A stretch of DNA of 64,000 nt from Phocaeicola faecium (GTDB lineage: Bacteria; Bacteroidota; Bacteroidia; Bacteroidales; Bacteroidaceae). Below the pieces are notes generated by a model that was not told where the DNA came from, searched no databases, and worked only from the letters and a program-made list of their open reading frames with translations. Below, in pieces: positions 25,731 through 36,094 of the stretch. Numbering within the stretch: the stretch's first letter is position 1; each line of letters begins with the position of its first letter. The stretch spans positions 48,935 through 112,934 of the forward strand of contig NZ_JACSPQ010000001.1 in the NCBI RefSeq assembly GCF_014837055.1. The letters run 5' to 3'. A program made the position numbers and the translations under genes.

Positions 25731-27968
25731 ATGAAAAAGTTATTTATGACAGCTATGGCGTTTGCTGCATTGATGAGCGCGCCTGTTTTGACTTCTTGTA
25801 GTGACGATAACGAACCCGCCAACGGAGGTGAAGGAGGCGGCGATACTACCGTTGAGACTGTTGAGCTGAGCGGCTCGGTGGAAGGGACGCTTGATTTGGA
25901 TGCTACGAAAGAATATATCCTGACAGGTACGCTGACCGTGCCCGATGGAGCTACGCTTAATATCCCTGCCGGAACTACGATTCGGGCTCAAAAAGGTTTT
26001 GATAAATACATTATCGTGGCTCAGGGTGGTACAATCAATGCAAACGGAACGGCTGGAAACCCGATTATATTTACGGTAGACGATGAGGCGAATGCAGAAC
26101 CGGGCTACTGGGGTGGCTTGATTATCAACGGTAGAGCACCTATTTCAGGCGAAAGTGCAGGAACTACTGCGGCTGCCGAAGTTGACAATGACCAGATGTA
26201 TGGAGGTACAGATGCTGCCGATAATAGCGGTACGATACAATATGTAGAATTGTTGTACACCGGAGCTCGCTCAAGTGCCGATATCGAACACAATGGATTG
26301 ACATTGAACGGTGTGGGTAGCGGAACAACCATCAACAATGTTTACATATCTGAGGGTGCTGACGATGCCATCGAGTTTTTCGGAGGTACGGTAAATGTAA
26401 GCAATGTGTTGGCTGTAAACTGCGACGATGATATGTTCGACTTTACGCAGGGGTATAGCGGAACACTGGATAACTGCTATGGCGTATGGGAAGAAGGATT
26501 CACCAGCACGGAAGAAGACCCGCGCGGGGTAGAAGCCGACGGTAACTTGGACGGTGATTATCCGGGACATACTCCGCAGTCGAATTTCCACATCCAGAAC
26601 ATGACCATCGCTACGTATGCTACCGGTCAGGAAATGCAAGACGCTATCAAAGTGCGTCGCGGCGCTACGGCTACCATCGAAAATGCGTTGGTTACCGGAA
26701 ACGGTGTAGTGGCAGACTTTATTGACGTGACCGACGGAAACGGAGCTGCTGCGGAAGCTACGGTCATGAGCGTAACAAATCAGCTTGCTGCGGCGATTAC
26801 GGGTTCGGAAGTCCACACTCCGGAAGGCTCGGCTTACGACGGCATACAGGTAGAAGCAGGAAATACGGGTGCTGACCAGTCTGCTTTCGCATGGACAGGA
26901 TATGCTTTCTCAGGAACAACTGAAACTCCGGCTACTGAAACTTTGCCGGCAAGCATCGACGAGGATATGACGCTGAACGCAAGTACCGAATACATTATTT
27001 CGGGTTCGGTGATTGTTAATGACGGTGCTACACTTACAATTCCTGCCGGAACTACGCTTCGCGCTACGAAAGGTTTTGCCAGCTATCTGTTGGTGGCTCA
27101 AGGCGGACGAATCATGGCTGAAGGTACGGAAGAAGCTCCCATTACGTTTACCGTCGATGACGAGTCGGCTGCCGAAGCAGGTTATTGGGGTGGCTTGATT
27201 ATCAACGGTAGAGCACCTATCTCCGGAGCAAGTGCAGGAACTACTGCGGCTGCCGAGGTAGATAATGACCAAATGTATGGCGGTACGGATGCTGAAGACA
27301 ATTCAGGTTCGTTGAAATACGTGAGACTGCTTTACACCGGAGCACGCTCAAGCTCTGACATCGAACATAACGGATTGACCCTGAACGGTGTGGGAAGCGG
27401 TACTACGATTGAAAACATCTATGTGGCAAATGGAGCAGATGATGCCATCGAATTCTTTGGCGGTTCGGTAAACGTAACCGGACTGTTGGCTGTGAACTGC
27501 GATGACGATATGTTCGACTTTACGCAAGGATATAGCGGAACACTGAAAGATTGCTACGGAAGATGGGAAGACGGTTTTGTCAGCACAGAAGAAGACCCGC
27601 GTGGCGTGGAAGCCGACGGTAACTTGGACGGTGATTATCCGGGACACACTCCGCAGTCGAATTTCCGTATCGAAAACATGACTATCGAAAACCTGAGTAC
27701 CGATGGTGAAATGCAGGATGCTATCAAGATTCGTCGCGGAGCAACGGCTACGGTTACCAATGCGCTGGTAAAAGGTGCAGGACTGATTGGCGACTTGGTT
27801 GACCTGACCGACGGAAATGGTACTGCTGCTAACGAAACCACGATAAGCGTTACAACCGAAAATGAAACCAACAGCGTAAACCGTGGCGAATGTACTGCCA
27901 CCGTAACCGTTGAAGACGGAAACACCGGCTGTACCCTTGATTTCGGCTGGACCGGTTATACACTTTGA
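25731..27968 (+). CDS. Surface lipoprotein made of two tandem beta-helix-like units
   Basis: A 745-residue lipoprotein: signal peptide with lipobox LTSC (Cys23), a Gly/Glu-rich spacer (27-40), then two homologous units of about 359 residues. Each unit contains an opening (YILTGTLTVPDGATL / YIISGSVIVNDGATL), GYWGGLIINGRAPISG, a hydrophobic-ladder region (HNGLTLNGVGSGTTI, DDAIEFFGG, DDDMFDFTQGYSGTL) and EEDPRGVEADGNLDGDYPGH. The repeated short strands and acidic loops indicate a right-handed beta-helix with possible Ca2+ sites. DNA identity between units is high, including 35 identical bases at 26109-26143 and 27186-27220 (offset 1077 bp). It lies in an operon with the TonB receptor and may capture its ligand. 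Function unproven. Confidence 0.82.
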   Translation: MKKLFMTAMAFAALMSAPVLTSCSDDNEPANGGEGGGDTTVETVELSGSVEGTLDLDATKEYILTGTLTVPDGATLNIPAGTTIRAQKGFDKYIIVAQGGTINANGTAGNPIIFTVDDEANAEPGYWGGLIINGRAPISGESAGTTAAAEVDNDQMYGGTDAADNSGTIQYVELLYTGARSSADIEHNGLTLNGVGSGTTINNVYISEGADDAIEFFGGTVNVSNVLAVNCDDDMFDFTQGYSGTLDNCYGVWEEGFTSTEEDPRGVEADGNLDGDYPGHTPQSNFHIQNMTIATYATGQEMQDAIKVRRGATATIENALVTGNGVVADFIDVTDGNGAAAEATVMSVTNQLAAAITGSEVHTPEGSAYDGIQVEAGNTGADQSAFAWTGYAFSGTTETPATETLPASIDEDMTLNASTEYIISGSVIVNDGATLTIPAGTTLRATKGFASYLLVAQGGRIMAEGTEEAPITFTVDDESAAEAGYWGGLIINGRAPISGASAGTTAAAEVDNDQMYGGTDAEDNSGSLKYVRLLYTGARSSSDIEHNGLTLNGVGSGTTIENIYVANGADDAIEFFGGSVNVTGLLAVNCDDDMFDFTQGYSGTLKDCYGRWEDGFVSTEEDPRGVEADGNLDGDYPGHTPQSNFRIENMTIENLSTDGEMQDAIKIRRGATATVTNALVKGAGLIGDLVDLTDGNGTAANETTISVTTENETNSVNRGECTATVTVEDGNTGCTLDFGWTGYTL

Positions 27969-28058
27969 TAATGAGTTATTTGCTTTAGGTTACAATATAG
28001 TTTAGTGAATTTTTCTTTAAAACTAAAATCCTCTTTTAGTTTTGCGGTAGTATGATTG

Positions 28059-28098
28059 GAGCCGTCTGCCTTGCGAAGGGCGGACGGCTCGCTTTTTT
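28059..28098 (+). terminator. Intrinsic terminator after the beta-helix lipoprotein gene
   Basis: A 12-bp GC-rich stem (GAGCCGTCTGCC at 28059-28070 with 28079-28090, one G-U) followed by CTTTTTT (to 28098). It closes the receptor-lipoprotein operon. Confidence 0.9.
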
Positions 28099-28123
28099 AT
28101 TCTAACGCAGTGAATGGGCTATG

Positions 28124-28177
28124 CTGCTCATAGAAAACCTTGGTTGTTTGGGTAGAAATCCAAGATTCTGTAGGTAG
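28124..28177. repeat. Possible degenerate 22-bp-pitch element, copy H
   Basis: CTGCTCATAG (28124-28133), GTTTGGGTAG (28146-28155) and CTGTAGGTAG (28168-28177) lie at the same 22-bp pitch, and their CATAG/GGTAG cores match the box family. Each is followed by AAA. The A-rich and T-rich ends are not evident, so this is either a decayed copy or two or three regulator sites upstream of the coaX promoter. Confidence 0.4.
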
Positions 28178-28201
28178 AAATAAAAGGTCGGCAGAAACTT
28201 A

Positions 28202-28233
28202 TTTGTTTTATATCTATTTTTTCCGTTACTTTG
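28202..28233 (+). promoter_or_regulatory. Promoter of the coaX-led envelope cluster
   Basis: -33 TTTG (28202-28205), 20-bp spacer, -7 TTACTTTG (28226-28233; one mismatch to TAnnTTTG). Transcription would begin about 17 bp before the GTG start of coaX. Confidence 0.7.
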
Positions 28234-28256
28234 CACGATAAAAACAAACGAAGACC

Positions 28257-28985
28257 GTGAATTTAGTAATAGATATAGGTAATACGGTGGCAAAGCTGGC
28301 CGTGTTCGACGGCGATAAGGTGGTAGAAGTGTTACGCGGTTCTAACCACTCTTTAGACTGGCTTTCCATGCTCTGCCATAAATACCATATAGAAAGAGGT
28401 ATCATCGCTTCGGTGATTACGCTTAGTAATACGATTAGGAGGCAGTTGAAAAGCGTGAATTTCGATATCATGGAATTAGACTATCGAACCCCCGTACCTA
28501 TTCGTAATTTCTATAAAACCCCTCAAACGCTTGGCATGGATCGGCTGGCAGCCGTTGTGGGAGCCAATTATTTATGCCCGGGCAAAAACTTGCTGGTCAT
28601 TGATGCCGGTACTGCACTTACTTATGAGTTTATCGACGCGCAAGGACAATACTGGGGAGGCAATATCTCTCCCGGCATTTACACTCGCTTTAAAACGCTG
28701 AATGCTTGTTGCGACAAACTCCCCCTGATAGAACGAAATGGCGATACGCCAGAGTTTGGATATGATACCGAAACGGCGATACGTTCGGGCGTAATCAAAG
28801 GTATGGAGTTTGAAATAGCAGGCTATATTACGCTCATGCAAAAGAAATATCCCGATCTTTTGGTTTTTTTAACTGGCGGAGATAAATTTTCTTTTGATAC
28901 AAACTTAAAAAGTATCATATTTGCAGATAGATTTTTAGTATTAAAAGGTTTAAACAGAATATTGAATTATAATGTTAAGAAATAG
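28257..28985 (+). CDS. coaX: Type III pantothenate kinase
   Basis: A 242-residue enzyme that phosphorylates pantothenate, the first step of coenzyme A synthesis. It has the ASKHA-fold motifs of CoaX: phosphate-binding [14 protein letters not shown] at the N-terminus, [11 protein letters not shown] in the middle and [12 protein letters not shown] (the second phosphate loop), plus GGNISPG. It starts with GTG at 28257, supported by the promoter just upstream. Type III kinases need a monovalent cation and are not inhibited by CoA. Its last 14 bp overlap the following outer-membrane gene, so it is translationally coupled to envelope genes. Confidence 0.95.
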   Translation: MNLVIDIGNTVAKLAVFDGDKVVEVLRGSNHSLDWLSMLCHKYHIERGIIASVITLSNTIRRQLKSVNFDIMELDYRTPVPIRNFYKTPQTLGMDRLAAVVGANYLCPGKNLLVIDAGTALTYEFIDAQGQYWGGNISPGIYTRFKTLNACCDKLPLIERNGDTPEFGYDTETAIRSGVIKGMEFEIAGYITLMQKKYPDLLVFLTGGDKFSFDTNLKSIIFADRFLVLKGLNRILNYNVKK

Positions 28986-30294
28986 AGCACTCATCAGCGC
29001 GTTGTTTGCTGCCGGGGTTCTTACCGCCGGTGCGCAAAGCTCTGATTCTTCTCCAAGTACGAATTCTCCTTATACGCGGTATGGATTAGGCGACTTGTCG
29101 GATATGGTATTTACCAACAATGCAGCGATGGGAGGTGTAGGTTATGCCCTCCGTACCAGTGAACATATTAACCCGATGAATCCGGCGTCGTATACGTCGG
29201 TTGATTCTCTGTCATTTATGTTCGACGTGGGTATGACCCTGAAAAGTTCTAACTATCAGGAGGCGGGTGTTAAATCGAATGCTAAAAATTCAAGTTTTGA
29301 TTATATCGCAGCCCAGTTTCGTCTGCATCCACGCTTGGCCATTGCGGTAGGTTATATACCTTATTCTACGGTGGGGTATAGCTTCAGCCGTTCGGCGGAG
29401 ATAGAAAACAGCGGCGGGGTTACAAATACCAATACCTTTTTTGGCGAGGGAGGTACACAGCAGATATTGGGAGGCTTAGGCTTTAAAATATTGGATAACC
29501 TTTCGATAGGAGCTAATATCAGCTATCTGTATGGAACGTTTGATTATCAGTCTGCCGCGATTCCGAGTAATGGGGGTGACCGTACGGTGGTATACAATAC
29601 GCTGTCGGTAAAAAGCTATAAGGCTGATTTTGGTTTGCAATACACGCATCAGATCAATAAGAATAACAGCCTGACGTTGGGACTTGCTTACAGTATGGGG
29701 CATCAGTTGAACTGTACCGATACGTATGGAACGCAGGTGATAGGAAGATCGGAGGAAACAACAAGCAGCGGAACCACAGATAGTTATGTTGTGTTGCAAT
29801 CCAGCGAGTCTTACGCACGTGACGGGTATGGAATCCCACATGTTTTCGGAGGTGGATTGGCTTGGAACTACTCAAAGAAGTTGACGGTAGAAGCTGATTA
29901 TACTTTGCAGAAATGGAGTAGCGTAAAATATAACAATCGCACCGGTATGTATAAAGACCGTTCGAAAGTGGCGTTCGGCGCGGAATATTTGCCCAACGAA
30001 ATCGGACGCAGCTATTTGGCTCGTATGAAATACCGGGTAGGTGCATATTATTCTACCCCGTATGTGAAAGTGCCTTATCAGGGAAACATGATTGACGGCG
30101 CGACAGAGTTTGGCGTGAGTGCAGGATTTGGTTTGCCGTTGCAGTTGTATCAACGTAACAGCATCCTTAGTATTACAGGACAGTATGTTCGTGTAAAGCC
30201 CTCTGTTACGGGAATGCTTTCAGAAAACCGTTTTGTTATTAAATTGGGGCTGACGTTTAACGAACGCTGGTTTATGAAATGGAGAGTGAATTAA
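28972..30294 (+). CDS. Outer-membrane beta-barrel protein
   Basis: A 440-residue protein with a signal peptide ([20 protein letters not shown], cleavage near AGAQS) and repeated amphipathic strands with alternating aromatic residues, typical of a long barrel somewhat like the OmpP1/FadL group. [15 protein letters not shown] near the mature N-terminus and [12 protein letters not shown] at the end are of the kind seen in Bacteroidales barrels placed beside coaX. It overlaps coaX by 14 bp. It may be a transporter or an assembly factor; no specific function can be given. Confidence 0.78.
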   Translation: MLRNRALISALFAAGVLTAGAQSSDSSPSTNSPYTRYGLGDLSDMVFTNNAAMGGVGYALRTSEHINPMNPASYTSVDSLSFMFDVGMTLKSSNYQEAGVKSNAKNSSFDYIAAQFRLHPRLAIAVGYIPYSTVGYSFSRSAEIENSGGVTNTNTFFGEGGTQQILGGLGFKILDNLSIGANISYLYGTFDYQSAAIPSNGGDRTVVYNTLSVKSYKADFGLQYTHQINKNNSLTLGLAYSMGHQLNCTDTYGTQVIGRSEETTSSGTTDSYVVLQSSESYARDGYGIPHVFGGGLAWNYSKKLTVEADYTLQKWSSVKYNNRTGMYKDRSKVAFGAEYLPNEIGRSYLARMKYRVGAYYSTPYVKVPYQGNMIDGATEFGVSAGFGLPLQLYQRNSILSITGQYVRVKPSVTGMLSENRFVIKLGLTFNERWFMKWRVN

Positions 30295-30332
30295 ACTATA
30301 AAAGGCCCAATGAACAATAAATCTTATATACG

Positions 30333-31694
30333 ATGAAAATGAAGATGTTTACAATGCTGTGTGTGCTGTCATTCGGTGCAACAGCTTCTTTTGCTCAAAA
30401 AGGAGTGGAAGACGGTTCCAGATTTGGACATGGAGAAGATAGTGTCCGTTGTCTGCAGAATATCAGTATTTACAGCGAATATGTAAAGACTGATAATTTC
30501 CAAGATGCTTATAAGCCGTGGAAAGCAGTATTTACCGAAGCTCCCGTGGCTCAGGTAAGTACGTATACTAACGGAGCTAAGATTTTACGTGCATTGATTG
30601 CCGCATCGAAAGATGGAGCGCAACAAAAGGCGTATCTTGATGAATTGATGGCTGTTCATGATCAGCGTATCAAGTATCTCGACCAGTTGAACAAGTTGGT
30701 TAAAACTCCGGCTACCAAAGGATCGATACTTGGCATGAAAGCTCATGATTATATTGTTTTTTCTGGTGCAAATGCAGATGTAAACAAAGCCTATGAAATG
30801 GTAAAAGAAGCCGTGGATTTGGAAAAAGCTAATTCAGACTATTTTATGTTTCAAGACTTGATGGATATATCATCTCGGAAACTGAAAGTTGACAATGCAC
30901 ATAAAGAACAGTTTATCCAAGATTATCTGACGGCATCATCGTATGCCGATGAGGCTTATAAGAAGGCTACCAAGAAAAGAGACCAGCAGTTGCTTAAAAC
31001 CGCAAAAGATAATGTAGACGCTTATTTCATTAACAGTGGAGCGGCTACATGTGGAAACCTGCAAGCCATTTATGGTCCGAAAGTAGAACAGAACAAAACA
31101 AATTTGGATTACCTGAAACAGGTGATTACGGTTATGCAGTTGCTGAAATGTACTGAAGAAGAGGCTTATTTCGCTGCTTCTGAAGCTGCTCATGCCATTG
31201 AACCTACAGCGGCTACGGCAGCGGGTTGCGGTTATATGTATTTCAAAAAGGGGGATATCGACAAGAGTATAACTTACTTTGACGAAGCAATCAATCTGGA
31301 ACAAGATGTGGCAAAGAAAGCCGATTATTGTTACAGTGCTGCGATGGTTATGTTCAGTAAAAAACAGTTGAGCAAGGCAAAACAATATGCTAATAAGGCT
31401 ATTTCGTTTAAGAATGATTGCGGTAAGGCATATATTCTGATTGCTCAGATGTATGCGTCAAGCCCTAACTGGACGGACGAACCGGCATTGAACAAATGTA
31501 CTTATTTTGCTGCCATCGATAAATTGCAGCGTGCGAAAAGTGTTGATCCCAGCGTAGCGGAAGAGGCACAAAAACTGATTAATACTTATTCTGCCCACAC
31601 TCCCGGTGACGAAGATTTGTTCTTCTTGGGATTAAAGAAAGGTAATTCTGTGACCATTGGTGGCTGGATAGGCGAAACAACAACCATCAGATAA
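30333..31694 (+). CDS. Exported tetratricopeptide-repeat protein
   Basis: A 453-residue periplasmic protein with signal peptide (to about residue 21, ASFAQ) and TPR-type helical repeats, clearest at about 300-400 (GCGYMYFKKGDIDKSITYFD, then YCYSAAMVMFSKKQLSKAKQ). The TPR scaffold suggests protein-protein contacts in envelope assembly. It lies 38 bp after the barrel protein and 3 bp before lptC, inside the envelope cluster, and is probably co-transcribed. Relatives are common in Bacteroidales; their function is not known to me. Confidence 0.78.
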   Translation: MKMKMFTMLCVLSFGATASFAQKGVEDGSRFGHGEDSVRCLQNISIYSEYVKTDNFQDAYKPWKAVFTEAPVAQVSTYTNGAKILRALIAASKDGAQQKAYLDELMAVHDQRIKYLDQLNKLVKTPATKGSILGMKAHDYIVFSGANADVNKAYEMVKEAVDLEKANSDYFMFQDLMDISSRKLKVDNAHKEQFIQDYLTASSYADEAYKKATKKRDQQLLKTAKDNVDAYFINSGAATCGNLQAIYGPKVEQNKTNLDYLKQVITVMQLLKCTEEEAYFAASEAAHAIEPTAATAAGCGYMYFKKGDIDKSITYFDEAINLEQDVAKKADYCYSAAMVMFSKKQLSKAKQYANKAISFKNDCGKAYILIAQMYASSPNWTDEPALNKCTYFAAIDKLQRAKSVDPSVAEEAQKLINTYSAHTPGDEDLFFLGLKKGNSVTIGGWIGETTTIR

Positions 31695-31697
31695 CTT

Positions 31698-32309
31698 ATG
31701 TCAGAAAGACAGATTAATCTGTATAGAGGAATAATTAGCATAACAGTCGCTGTATGGGCGGCTGTTATGCTTCTTTTTTTGCCGAGTTGTGGAGGCAAGG
31801 ATAAAAACATGGCTGAGGCAATCAATGAAGATGACTCTCTGCCGGATATGCGTACTTTAGGTGTGACGAGCTGGGTGTCAGACTCCGGTATGATACGTTA
31901 TAAGATTGTTACGGAAGAATGGTTGGTGTATAGTAAGCGGAATCCACCTTTCTGGGCATTTGAAAAGGGTGTTTATTTGGAGAAATTCGATACTCTTTTC
32001 CATGTAGACGCCAGCATCAAGGCAGATACGGCGTATTATTACGAGCAGAAAAAAATATGGGAGCTGCGTGGAAACGTACATATACAAAGTCAGCGCGGAG
32101 ATAAGTTTGATACGGAACTGATGTATTGGGATCAGGATAGGGAAAAGATATATTCCGATAAGTTTATCCGTATCGAACAGCCCGAAAGAATACTTACCGG
32201 TTATGGATTTGAATCGAACCAAGAAATGACCGAGTACCAGATATTTAATAATGCCGGTATTTTTACCGTGGAAGATACTGCCCCTACTGATACGGCTGCC
32301 GTAGGTTAG
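31698..32309 (+). CDS. lptC: LPS-export protein LptC
   Basis: A 203-residue bitopic protein: a short cytoplasmic tail, one membrane helix (about 10-30, IISITVAVWAAVMLLFLPSC) and a periplasmic beta-jellyroll (about 60-185). The phrases YYYEQKKIWELRGNVHIQSQ and FDTELMYWDQDREKIYSDKF are the strand pattern of the LptC/OstA fold that passes lipopolysaccharide from LptB2FG to LptA. The Cys at the helix end (LPSC) could act as a lipobox, so it may instead be a lipoprotein. It begins 3 bp after the TPR gene and lies 13 bp before the CorC/GldE-like gene. Confidence 0.82.
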   Translation: MSERQINLYRGIISITVAVWAAVMLLFLPSCGGKDKNMAEAINEDDSLPDMRTLGVTSWVSDSGMIRYKIVTEEWLVYSKRNPPFWAFEKGVYLEKFDTLFHVDASIKADTAYYYEQKKIWELRGNVHIQSQRGDKFDTELMYWDQDREKIYSDKFIRIEQPERILTGYGFESNQEMTEYQIFNNAGIFTVEDTAPTDTAAVG

Positions 32310-32322
32310 TATAAAATATGCG

Positions 32323-33585
32323 ATGATGGAATTTGTTACACAATTAATTATATCCATAGTTTTTTCAGCTTTCTTCTCAGGCATGGAGATTGCTTTTATT
32401 TCTTCCAACAAATTGCGTTTTGAGATGGGGAAGGGAAAAGGGTTATCGGGGAAAATTTTATCTGTTTTTTATCGTAATCCTAATGATTTTATTTCCACCA
32501 TGTTGGTGGGCAATAGCATTGCACTTGTTATTTACGGCTTTTTAGTGGCGCAAATTCTCGAAAACTATTTCTTGGCAGGAATCGTTACAAACGATGCGGT
32601 GATGCTTATTGTTGAAATTCTCATTGCTGCTTGTCTGATTCTGATTACCGGAGAGTTCTTGCCCAAAATCTTATTTAAAATCAATCCGGAGGTGATGCTT
32701 CGGGTTTGTGCATTGCCTGCTTATTTTTGTTACCTGATACTTTATCCGGTCAGTCGCTTGTCCGCTCGCTTGTCAGCAGGCGTATTGCGGTTTGTTGGTG
32801 TGAGAGTGGATAGAGAGCATTCTGAAAAGGCTTTCACGAAGATCGATTTAGATTACCTTATTCAAAGTAGTATAGATAATTCTGCCAATGACGATGAAAT
32901 CGACCCTGAAATAAAAATATTTCAAAACGTACTTGATTTTTCGAATGTCAAAATACGCGATTGCATGGTTCCTCGTACCGAGATTATTGCGGTTGATATG
33001 GATGTGGAATTAGATGAACTGAAGAATGCTTTTATAGCGCACGGCATCAGTAAGGTAATCGTATATAAAGGGAGCATAGACCAGATAATAGGTTATATAC
33101 ATTCATCCGATTTGTTTAAGAATCAGAGCGATTGGCATAAAAGTATACGTCCGATTCCCATTGTGCCGGAAACGATGAGCGCCCACAAGTTAATGCAGCT
33201 TTTTTTGCAGAAGAATCGTTCGTTGGCTGTGGTTGTTGATGAGTTTGGCGGTACGTCGGGAGTTGTTTCTATGGAAGATTTGATGGAGGAAATATTGGGT
33301 GACATTGAAGATGAACACGATACAAACTCGAACATAGCGAAAGCCATAGGGCCGGACGAATATATTTTATCAGGCAGGTTGGAAATAGAAAAAGCGAATG
33401 AAGAATTTGATTTGGATTTGCCCGAAAGCGATGAATACCAAACCGTGGGCGGACTGATACTGAATGAATATCAAAGTTTCCCGAAAGTCCATGAAGTAAT
33501 ACTTGTCGGCGGCAAGTTTAAGTTTACAATAATCAAGGTTACAGCAACAAAAATCGAACTTGTTAAACTGAAAATCGAGAAATAA
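32323..33585 (+). CDS. CNNM/CorC-family membrane protein with CBS domains (GldE-like)
   Basis: A 420-residue inner-membrane protein: DUF21/CNNM transmembrane part (about 1-190, four helices, FSAFFSGMEIAFISSNKLRF), a CBS pair (about 205-330, with VPRTEIIAVDMDVELDELKN and VVVDEFGGTSGVVSMEDLME) and a C-terminal CorC_HlyC domain (about 345-420). Members export or sense Mg2+/Co2+; in gliding Bacteroidetes the closest group is GldE. Gliding genes are not seen here, so ion homeostasis or support of outer-membrane lipoprotein biogenesis is more likely. The start at 32323 has a second ATG one codon later. Confidence 0.87.
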   Translation: MMEFVTQLIISIVFSAFFSGMEIAFISSNKLRFEMGKGKGLSGKILSVFYRNPNDFISTMLVGNSIALVIYGFLVAQILENYFLAGIVTNDAVMLIVEILIAACLILITGEFLPKILFKINPEVMLRVCALPAYFCYLILYPVSRLSARLSAGVLRFVGVRVDREHSEKAFTKIDLDYLIQSSIDNSANDDEIDPEIKIFQNVLDFSNVKIRDCMVPRTEIIAVDMDVELDELKNAFIAHGISKVIVYKGSIDQIIGYIHSSDLFKNQSDWHKSIRPIPIVPETMSAHKLMQLFLQKNRSLAVVVDEFGGTSGVVSMEDLMEEILGDIEDEHDTNSNIAKAIGPDEYILSGRLEIEKANEEFDLDLPESDEYQTVGGLILNEYQSFPKVHEVILVGGKFKFTIIKVTATKIELVKLKIEK

Positions 33586-33690
33586 ACGTTTTTTTCGGCA
33601 TAAAGATAGTGACTGAACGGCATTTTTTGTATCTTCGTGCGCTAAAGTGCAAACTAATAAAAAACAATAAACAAAAAATAATAACTTTAA

Positions 33691-35829
33691 ATGGCAACTT
33701 TACAAACAATCAGAAGCAAAGGACCTTTATTGGTCATTGTAATTGGTCTCGCCCTTTTTGCCTTTATAGCAGGCGATGCTTGGAAGATACTCCAACCGCA
33801 TCAGGGAGCGCAGAACGTTGGAGAGGTAAACGGTGAATCACTATCCGCCCAAGATTATCAGAAAATGGTGGAAGAACTCAGCGAAGTGTATAAACTTACA
33901 AGCGGTTTGAACTCTTTGTCTGACGAACAACTAACCGGCGTGAAAGACCAAGTATGGAGAACGTATGTAGAAAATCAGCTTATCGCAGCACAGGCCGAAA
34001 AATTAGGCTTGACGGTTACGAAGGCAGAAATTCAGGCTATCATCGATGAAGGTACTCATCCGCTGTTGGCTCAAACCCCGTTCCGTAATCCCCAAACCGG
34101 AGCTTTTGATAAGGATATGCTGAAAAAATTCTTGGTAGATTATGCAAACTTAGGCAAAAGTCAAATGCCTGCTCAGTATGTAGAATACTATCAGAAATTA
34201 GGTACATTCTGGCAGTTTGTGGAAAAAACACTGGCACAATCTACGTTGGCTGAAAAATATCAGAACTTAATCGTAAAATCTTTGATTTCAAATCCTGTTT
34301 CGGCAGAAGATGCTTTCAAGTCACGTACAGAACAAAGCGATATGTTACTTGCCGGAGTTCCTTATACTTCTATTAATGATTCTACGATTCAGATAACCGA
34401 TGATGAAGTAAAAGCACTGTATAACGAAAAGAAAGAACAGTTCAAACAGTTGGTTGAAACCCGTGACATCCGTTACATTGACGTACACGTAGTTCCGTCG
34501 GATGCCGACCGTCAGGCTGTGTTGGAAGAAGTAACAACTGCCAGCAATCAGTTGTCAGAAACAAACTCCGATTATGCAGCATTTGTTCGTGCTAACGGTT
34601 CTTCTGTAAATTATTCAGATATTCCGGTAAACAAGTCTGTATTGCCGTTGGATGTAGCTGCACGCTTGGATTCGGCTTCAGTTAATGAAGTGTATGGTCC
34701 GTATTACAATCAGTCTGACGATTCTTACAATACTTTCAAGATTATCTCCAAGACTACGGCCCCCGATTCAATTCAAGTACGCCAGATTCAGGTATATAGC
34801 GAAACGATAGACAAAACAAAAACATTGGCAGACAGTATTTATAATGCACTGAAAGGCGGAGCCGACTTTGCTGAAGTGGCAAAAATTTACGGCCAGCCGG
34901 GTGAAGCAGCTTGGATAAGCGCACGTAGCTGGGAAGGTGCGGATTTAGACGCAGAAAATGCCAAATATGTCAGCACATTGATTTCGCAGCCGGTAAACGA
35001 ACTTGCTAATCTTGAAATCGGACAGGGACGCTTGATTCTTCAGGTAATGAATAAGAAGAGTATGCAGCCTAAATATAAAGTGGCAGTAGTAAAACGTCCG
35101 GTTGAATTCAGCAAAGAAACTTATAACGCTGCATATAACAAGTTCAGCCAGTTTGTAGCTCAAAATACTACATTGGAGTCGCTTGAAAAGAATGTAGAAG
35201 AAAGTGGTTACTCATTGATTCCGCGTTCGGATTTCTCAAGTGCAGAACATAATGTAGGCGGTATAAAATCTACTCGCGAAGCTTTGAAATGGGTGTTCGA
35301 TGCTAAACCGGGTGAAGTATCTCCTTTGTATGAATGTGGAGAAAACGACCACCTGATGGTAGTAGCTCTTGAAAGAGTAAACAAAGCCGGTTATCGCAAC
35401 ATCAACCGTGTAGCAGACATGTTGAAAGATGAAATCCGTCGCGACAAGAAAGCTGAAAAGATAATGGGCGAAATGAAAAACTTTAATTCTGTTGCTCAAG
35501 TAAAAGAAATGAAAGATGCTGTCAGCGATACGGTAAAACATGTAACCTTCTCTGCATCGGCTTACATTGCCGCTACCGGAAGAAGCGAACAGGCAGTTAG
35601 CGCAGTAGCTGCAAAAACAGCGGTAAACCAGACCAGCGCTCCTATCAAAGGCAATGCAGGAGTCTATATGATTCAGGTTTACGGCAAAGAGAATGGCACA
35701 GAAGAATTTGATGCAAAGAAAGAAGAAGAAACCCTGTCAAATACAGCTGCAAACATTGTAGCACGACAGCTGATCAATGATTTGTATCAGAACGCAGGTG
35801 TGGTAGATAATCGTTATCTGTATTTCTGA
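33691..35829 (+). CDS. Periplasmic peptidyl-prolyl isomerase/chaperone, PpiD/SurA-like
   Basis: A 712-residue protein anchored by one N-terminal helix (about 12-28, LLVIVIGLALFAFIAGD). A SurA_N-like chaperone region follows (about 40-230, GEVNGESLSAQDYQKMVEEL), then at least one parvulin-type rotamase domain (about 345-450, VRQIQVYSETIDKTKTLADS then ADFAEVAKIYGQPGEAAWIS) and a second related region to the end. PpiD-type proteins assist folding of exported and outer-membrane proteins at the translocon exit. It is the last gene of the envelope cluster, 105 bp after the CorC gene, and closed by a strong terminator. Confidence 0.88.
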   Translation: MATLQTIRSKGPLLVIVIGLALFAFIAGDAWKILQPHQGAQNVGEVNGESLSAQDYQKMVEELSEVYKLTSGLNSLSDEQLTGVKDQVWRTYVENQLIAAQAEKLGLTVTKAEIQAIIDEGTHPLLAQTPFRNPQTGAFDKDMLKKFLVDYANLGKSQMPAQYVEYYQKLGTFWQFVEKTLAQSTLAEKYQNLIVKSLISNPVSAEDAFKSRTEQSDMLLAGVPYTSINDSTIQITDDEVKALYNEKKEQFKQLVETRDIRYIDVHVVPSDADRQAVLEEVTTASNQLSETNSDYAAFVRANGSSVNYSDIPVNKSVLPLDVAARLDSASVNEVYGPYYNQSDDSYNTFKIISKTTAPDSIQVRQIQVYSETIDKTKTLADSIYNALKGGADFAEVAKIYGQPGEAAWISARSWEGADLDAENAKYVSTLISQPVNELANLEIGQGRLILQVMNKKSMQPKYKVAVVKRPVEFSKETYNAAYNKFSQFVAQNTTLESLEKNVEESGYSLIPRSDFSSAEHNVGGIKSTREALKWVFDAKPGEVSPLYECGENDHLMVVALERVNKAGYRNINRVADMLKDEIRRDKKAEKIMGEMKNFNSVAQVKEMKDAVSDTVKHVTFSASAYIAATGRSEQAVSAVAAKTAVNQTSAPIKGNAGVYMIQVYGKENGTEEFDAKKEEETLSNTAANIVARQLINDLYQNAGVVDNRYLYF

Positions 35830-35869
35830 TGCTGATTTTATAAAGTCAGATTTTTTTAGAAAAATAGTG

Positions 35870-35903
35870 AGCCCGTCCTTCAAATGAAGCGACGGGCTTT
35901 TTT
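35870..35903 (+). terminator. Intrinsic terminator after the PpiD/SurA-like gene
   Basis: AGCCCGTC (35870-35877) pairs with GACGGGCT (35891-35898); CTTC/GAAG inside extends the stem. A run of T follows (to 35903). The interval 35904-36094 holds only the AT-rich upstream region of galE, with a -7-like TATTTTTG at 36042-36049. Confidence 0.92.
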
Positions 35904-36094
35904 ATGACTTGTCTTGAAGAAGACGGCGGCACGTTCTTTCAGGAACTAAAGTTATACGTGTCCGTTCGAAAAGCCTGTTTTTGTAACAGCTTGTTTTATT
36001 ATTTTAAACTGTCGGAATACAATATTCTCAATTATTATGCGTATTTTTGTTCCAAAGAAAACATTTTTACTTTAATAGAAAATACCTTAAAATT

